Source: Novosphingobium taihuense (GTDB lineage Bacteria > Pseudomonadota > Alphaproteobacteria > Sphingomonadales > Sphingomonadaceae). From it: DNA of 64,000 nucleotides. A program made the position numbers and the translations under genes. This document shows, piece after piece, positions 60,618 through 64,000 of this stretch (position 1 is its first letter; every line of letters starts with the position of its first letter). Below the pieces are notes generated by a model. It ran no database searches, was not told the origin of the DNA, and saw only the letters and a program-made list of their open reading frames with translations. The DNA lies in the NCBI RefSeq assembly GCF_007830315.1, contig NZ_VLKJ01000009.1, forward strand, positions 62,001 to 126,000, in the 5' to 3' direction.

Positions 60618-62399
60618 TTGTATACAAAAGAGGAAATAGCGGCGGCCATCGAGGCCAACCGGTTGGCAGCCGCAGACGCTCTCGCGGCGATTCAGCTTCT
60701 TGGTGCCGGTGAGGCTGAAGCGGAAGGCTACGTCCCCGTTCCGCTGTTGGCCGATGGGCTCGATGCTGCGGCCGACATGTTTGGAGAGGCCAGGGGCGAT
60801 TTCTGGGTCGGCCGGATCGAGACTCGCGATCTCCTCGCCGCATTTGCACACGCGCTCTCTGCCCGGGGTGTCGCGGTGGACCTTGAACCAGATCCGATGC
60901 CCGAGACCCACGTTGATCCGGCCGTCGCAGAGCGGTTCCCGAGGCAGGCCACGTCATTCCGCTGCCGCATCATTAGGTCGGGTGCTATATCGGGATCTGG
61001 GGTCCTGATCGGCCCCAGTACCGTCCTGACGGCGTGGCATGTGGTTGCGCCGGCCAATGCATATCAGCCCACGGCTGCGATAACGGACGTGACGGTAATG
61101 CTTTCCGACGGGCACAGTTACGGCGCATCGGTCGTCGCCGCGTCGCCCTGTTCGGAATGCGAATTCTCGGCGAGGATGCCCGCTAACGACGACGCGGTCG
61201 CCGAACTACACGACATGGCGCTTCTCCGCCTTGAAGCGCCAGCTGGAGCTACTCTCGGCTACGCGACCCTAGCTGCCAATCCCGAGCCCTACCGCAAGTC
61301 CACGCCGATCTATCTGGTCCACTATCCCGAAGGCGTGGACCGAGGGCTTGGTGAAGGGGTCACCGGCAAGATACGCAAGATCAGCGCTCGGGTCGGACAC
61401 ACGGTGGGATCGGCCGGCGGGTCGTCGGGGGGCGGTTGCTTTGATACGCAGCGCGAACTCGTGGGCATCCATCAGGGAAGGCAGCCGAACGGAAAGGGCC
61501 GCTATGTGCCGCTCGAGCGCTTCGTGGAACAGGCGCGGGCGGTGGTTGCCGCCGACATAGCGCCGCCGATCCTGTGGTCCTCGGACGATACGGTCGATGG
61601 TCGGCTAGTCATCGGCCGGCGCACCTTCTTCCAGGCCTTCGCGGCCGCATCTGGGAGCGGCCGTGTTCGTGGTATCCATGTCAAGCGTGCCACCCCGGAC
61701 GATGACCCGTCCGAGCTCGCCTTCACCTACGATCTGCTGAAGAGTCTGGTGGCCCGGAATCCGGCTGCCCGGCTTTGTCGTGTGGCGCTCGGGACGCTGA
61801 TCGAAGACATCCCGGCCGAGATCATCAGGCGCGTCGCGGACAGTGGCATCTCGGTGGATGCGCTCGAGGAGCGGCCCGGGGTCGCGAAGGGCCAGACGGC
61901 GCCCGAGGCGGTCGGGGCGGACCGCGGCCTGCGCGCCGCCGATCTCGTCAACAAGGCGGCGGCTGCCGCCGGCGTGACCATCTGGCTGTTCTTCGATCAG
62001 CCTGCCGTGTCCTTCGGCGATGAACAGCGTTCCGCGATGGAGGGGGTGATCGCCAGGTCGCTCAGGCTCGACAACGTCCGCATCGTGGTCGCTGGTCTGG
62101 AGGCCGCCGCGATGCCAGGCCAGGACTACTACCCGAACGGACCGCAGGACGGCGCACTCGGCTTGATGGTCGACTTCATCCGTGGGTTCAGCCGCAATGA
62201 CGTCATCGCTGCGATCGAGCTGGCCAGCAGGGCGGCCGGCGCCGACCTCGGCGATGCAGGGGCGGGTATGCTGGCTGATCAGGCGATCCAAGGGCTGCCC
62301 GCCAACAACCAGATAATTTCTGCCAGTCTTTCGGCGGAAGTGGCTTCGCGGCTGTCTGGGCCGATAAGGTCAATGTTTAGGGAGAGGTCGAGTGGTTGA
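60618..62399 (+). CDS. Trypsin-like serine protease with C-terminal STAND-like domain (defence-type)
   Basis: A 593-residue protein from TTG 60618, the first start codon after an in-frame TGA; a lost upstream start is possible. Residues 1-90 form a small helical N-terminal domain. Residues about 112-310 are a trypsin-like protease: His141 (LTAWHVV), Asp199 (LHDMALL) and Ser270 (GGSSGGGCF). Residues about 320-593 resemble a nucleotide-binding-type alpha/beta domain (VIGRRTFFQAF, IHVKRATP, VTIWLFFDQP, VRIVVAGLE) without a Walker A, as in inactive STAND modules. No signal peptide. The next gene, a STAND NTPase, overlaps its stop. Protease plus STAND gene suggests a sensor-activated proteolytic immune module. 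Confidence 0.85.
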   Translation: MYTKEEIAAAIEANRLAAADALAAIQLLGAGEAEAEGYVPVPLLADGLDAAADMFGEARGDFWVGRIETRDLLAAFAHALSARGVAVDLEPDPMPETHVDPAVAERFPRQATSFRCRIIRSGAISGSGVLIGPSTVLTAWHVVAPANAYQPTAAITDVTVMLSDGHSYGASVVAASPCSECEFSARMPANDDAVAELHDMALLRLEAPAGATLGYATLAANPEPYRKSTPIYLVHYPEGVDRGLGEGVTGKIRKISARVGHTVGSAGGSSGGGCFDTQRELVGIHQGRQPNGKGRYVPLERFVEQARAVVAADIAPPILWSSDDTVDGRLVIGRRTFFQAFAAASGSGRVRGIHVKRATPDDDPSELAFTYDLLKSLVARNPAARLCRVALGTLIEDIPAEIIRRVADSGISVDALEERPGVAKGQTAPEAVGADRGLRAADLVNKAAAAAGVTIWLFFDQPAVSFGDEQRSAMEGVIARSLRLDNVRIVVAGLEAAAMPGQDYYPNGPQDGALGLMVDFIRGFSRNDVIAAIELASRAAGADLGDAGAGMLADQAIQGLPANNQIISASLSAEVASRLSGPIRSMFRERSSG

Positions 62400-64000
62400 C
62401 GCCCGCCTTCCACGAGGGCCGGAAGGTTTTTCCGAGGCACTCGAATATGCGGCCCTGTCAGGTCCTTTCGATCCGAGGGCGGCACTCGCTGCCATCAGTC
62501 GGGAGTCGCGCCAGCGGGCGGCGGAAGCCGCATCCGCTCTGGCCGCCGTCTGCGACACCAATCCCGACGAAAGCGACACCTGGTTACTGCTGGCACCCAA
62601 TCGGCAGCAAGTGCTGAGGGCACTCAGGGCGTCCGGAAGGCTCCAGGACGCCATCGAGCGCCGTCGCACGGACAGCGCTGGCACAATCACGGCTGACCTC
62701 TTGGACGCACTTTCCGACACCGGGGCATTCACGCTTCAACGGGTCGGAGATGCTCTCGGGTCGGCGGGGCGCGAGGTGCTTGTACGGGTCGCGACGGTTC
62801 TCGACTGGGCTGGCGAGTTCGCCGCCGCGGCTCCTTTGCTCGAGTCGTCCCGAACGGCGATCAAGCGATTGGACCTTCTCGCGAGGGGGCAGAACATCCG
62901 GGAACAGCCCTTCGTTGGGCGCGCGTCTGAGATCAAGCGGCTGATGTCACTGCTGGCGCAGCCCGTTCGGCGGAACGTACGAGGCGTGTTCATGAGTGGA
63001 CCGCCCGGGATCGGCAAGTCGGCACTCATGGAGCAGGTCATCCTTAGGCACTCCGACGAGTTTGGCAGTGTCGTCGTGCGGCTCGACTTCGACCGCGCTG
63101 GCCTGGACGTGACCGATCTCCGATCGCTCACGATGGAGGCGTCGCGTCAGATCGCCGACAGGATCGGCAACGCCGCCCGGGACCTTTTCGACGAGCGCTT
63201 GCGCACTGCCGGCCTGCGGGAGGGATCGGAAAGTGTGCTCGAGACGCGCCGTGCGTTCCCAGAGTCTCTCGCGGCGACGCTCGCCCGGACCCTGGAGGCG
63301 GCGCACCGGCCGCTGCTCGTCGTCATCGACACGCTTGAATCGCTTCAGGCTCGGGGCGAAACCCATCTGCGGCAACTGTTCGACTGGCTTCAGCTCCTGT
63401 CGGGTTTGGGCGTGAACCGGATGAGCGTCCTAGTCGCCGGCAGGGCCGCACCGCCGGCTGAATTCGACAGGGTGGTCGGCGACCCGGTCGTCTTGGAAGG
63501 ATTGAGTGAGCCCGCGGCGCTCGAGCTCGCCACCCGCCTTGAGGTCGAGCCCTCCAGTCGCCACGTGGTCGTCGATCGTGCGGCGGGCGTCCCACTCGCC
63601 ATAAAGCTCGCGGCTGATATCGTTCGGAGTGATGGGATCGGGGCCCTCCCGCGTGACAGGCTGAACCCGAAGCTCGCGAGCGCGATGCTCTACAGGATCC
63701 TGCTTTCGAGGATCGATGACGACACTTTGCGGGATCTCGCCCATCCAGGCCTAATCGCCCGGCGGATCAGCGCGGACTTGCTGCAGGACGTCATCGGCCC
63801 TGCGGTGGGGCTGCCGAGGTTCGGCGACGAGCGGGCGCGCGAGCTCTTTGATTCACTCGCTCGGCAACATTGGCTGGTAGAGGCCGATCCGAGTGAACCC
63901 GGCTTCGTCCGGCATCGTGGTGACATCCGCCGCGACCTGCTGCCGCTGCTCTATCAGGACAAGCCGCAGCTCTGCGCGCGCATTGACCGTGAGGCGGTCA
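62392..64000 (+). CDS. STAND-type NTPase (3' end outside window)
   Basis: The frame from GTG 62392 is open to the end of the window, 535 codons. It overlaps the protease gene by 8 bases. Residues 1-165 are helical and unlike known domains. The NTPase core starts with FVGRASEIKRL (174-184), Walker A SGPPGIGKSAL (202-212), Walker B LLVVIDTLE (308-316), a sensor Arg in VLVAGRAAP (Arg351) and the STAND-typical AGVPLAIKLAA (398-408). A winged-helix region follows. The missing C-terminus should hold the ligand-sensing repeats. In antiviral STAND systems such NTPases oligomerise on sensing a phage protein and activate an effector, here presumably the partner protease. Confidence 0.88.
   Translation, partial: MVDARLPRGPEGFSEALEYAALSGPFDPRAALAAISRESRQRAAEAASALAAVCDTNPDESDTWLLLAPNRQQVLRALRASGRLQDAIERRRTDSAGTITADLLDALSDTGAFTLQRVGDALGSAGREVLVRVATVLDWAGEFAAAAPLLESSRTAIKRLDLLARGQNIREQPFVGRASEIKRLMSLLAQPVRRNVRGVFMSGPPGIGKSALMEQVILRHSDEFGSVVVRLDFDRAGLDVTDLRSLTMEASRQIADRIGNAARDLFDERLRTAGLREGSESVLETRRAFPESLAATLARTLEAAHRPLLVVIDTLESLQARGETHLRQLFDWLQLLSGLGVNRMSVLVAGRAAPPAEFDRVVGDPVVLEGLSEPAALELATRLEVEPSSRHVVVDRAAGVPLAIKLAADIVRSDGIGALPRDRLNPKLASAMLYRILLSRIDDDTLRDLAHPGLIARRISADLLQDVIGPAVGLPRFGDERARELFDSLARQHWLVEADPSEPGFVRHRGDIRRDLLPLLYQDKPQLCARIDREAV

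Overview
The window looks like a high-GC alphaproteobacterium of the order Sphingomonadales, most like Novosphingobium or Sphingobium. The reasons are the dense catabolic gene content, two TonB-dependent receptors, a P450cam-like (CYP101-type) cytochrome P450, a GH68 enzyme with no signal peptide as in Zymomonas, and MucR, IS110, IS3 and IS91 relatives. The assignment is inferred from gene content; there is no rRNA or tRNA here to anchor it.

0-27.7 kb is a large acyl-CoA catabolic region in many short transcription units. It encodes a CYP101-like P450, a CoA ligase, an APH-fold phosphotransferase, enoyl-CoA hydratases (three), acyl-CoA dehydrogenases (one heteromeric pair and one homomeric enzyme), short-chain dehydrogenases (three), an aldo/keto reductase, a two-hotdog dehydratase, a thioesterase-like protein, an aldehyde dehydrogenase, a GMC oxidoreductase and three nitronate-monooxygenase-family flavoproteins. 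Regulators are a TetR, a GntR, a GntR with two DNA-binding domains, and a broken TetR that still faces a perfect operator. Several promoters share an AT-rich motif close to TTATAYGATTRKS. A plausible overall job is activation and beta-oxidation-like breakdown of a hydroxylated, probably terpenoid or alicyclic, acid; the substrate is unknown.

27.7-37.9 kb is mobile: an IS110 fragment, a MucR-type regulator, a very long MobA/MobL relaxase gene with a second reading frame nested inside it, a palindrome-rich oriT-like intergenic region, three uncharacterised proteins, an IS91 transposase remnant and a short tyrosine recombinase.

38.1-45.8 kb holds a vanadium-haloperoxidase-family enzyme, then a LysR regulator divergent from an SDR, an aldo/keto reductase and a two-subunit molybdenum oxidoreductase with a Tat signal. 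45.8-46.9 kb is degenerate (IS3 remnant, dispersed repeat).

46.9-59.3 kb is a compact utilisation locus: two TonB receptors, four esterases of different types, a GH68 sucrose enzyme and a LacI regulator. Copies of one pseudo-palindrome, GCAATCGATTACGC, stand in front of its units. I infer uptake and breakdown of an acylated sucrose.

59.3-64 kb is a defence-like island: a decayed nuclease-type ORF, an IS110 fragment, a trypsin-like protease with a long C-terminal domain, and an overlapping STAND NTPase that runs off the end of the window.
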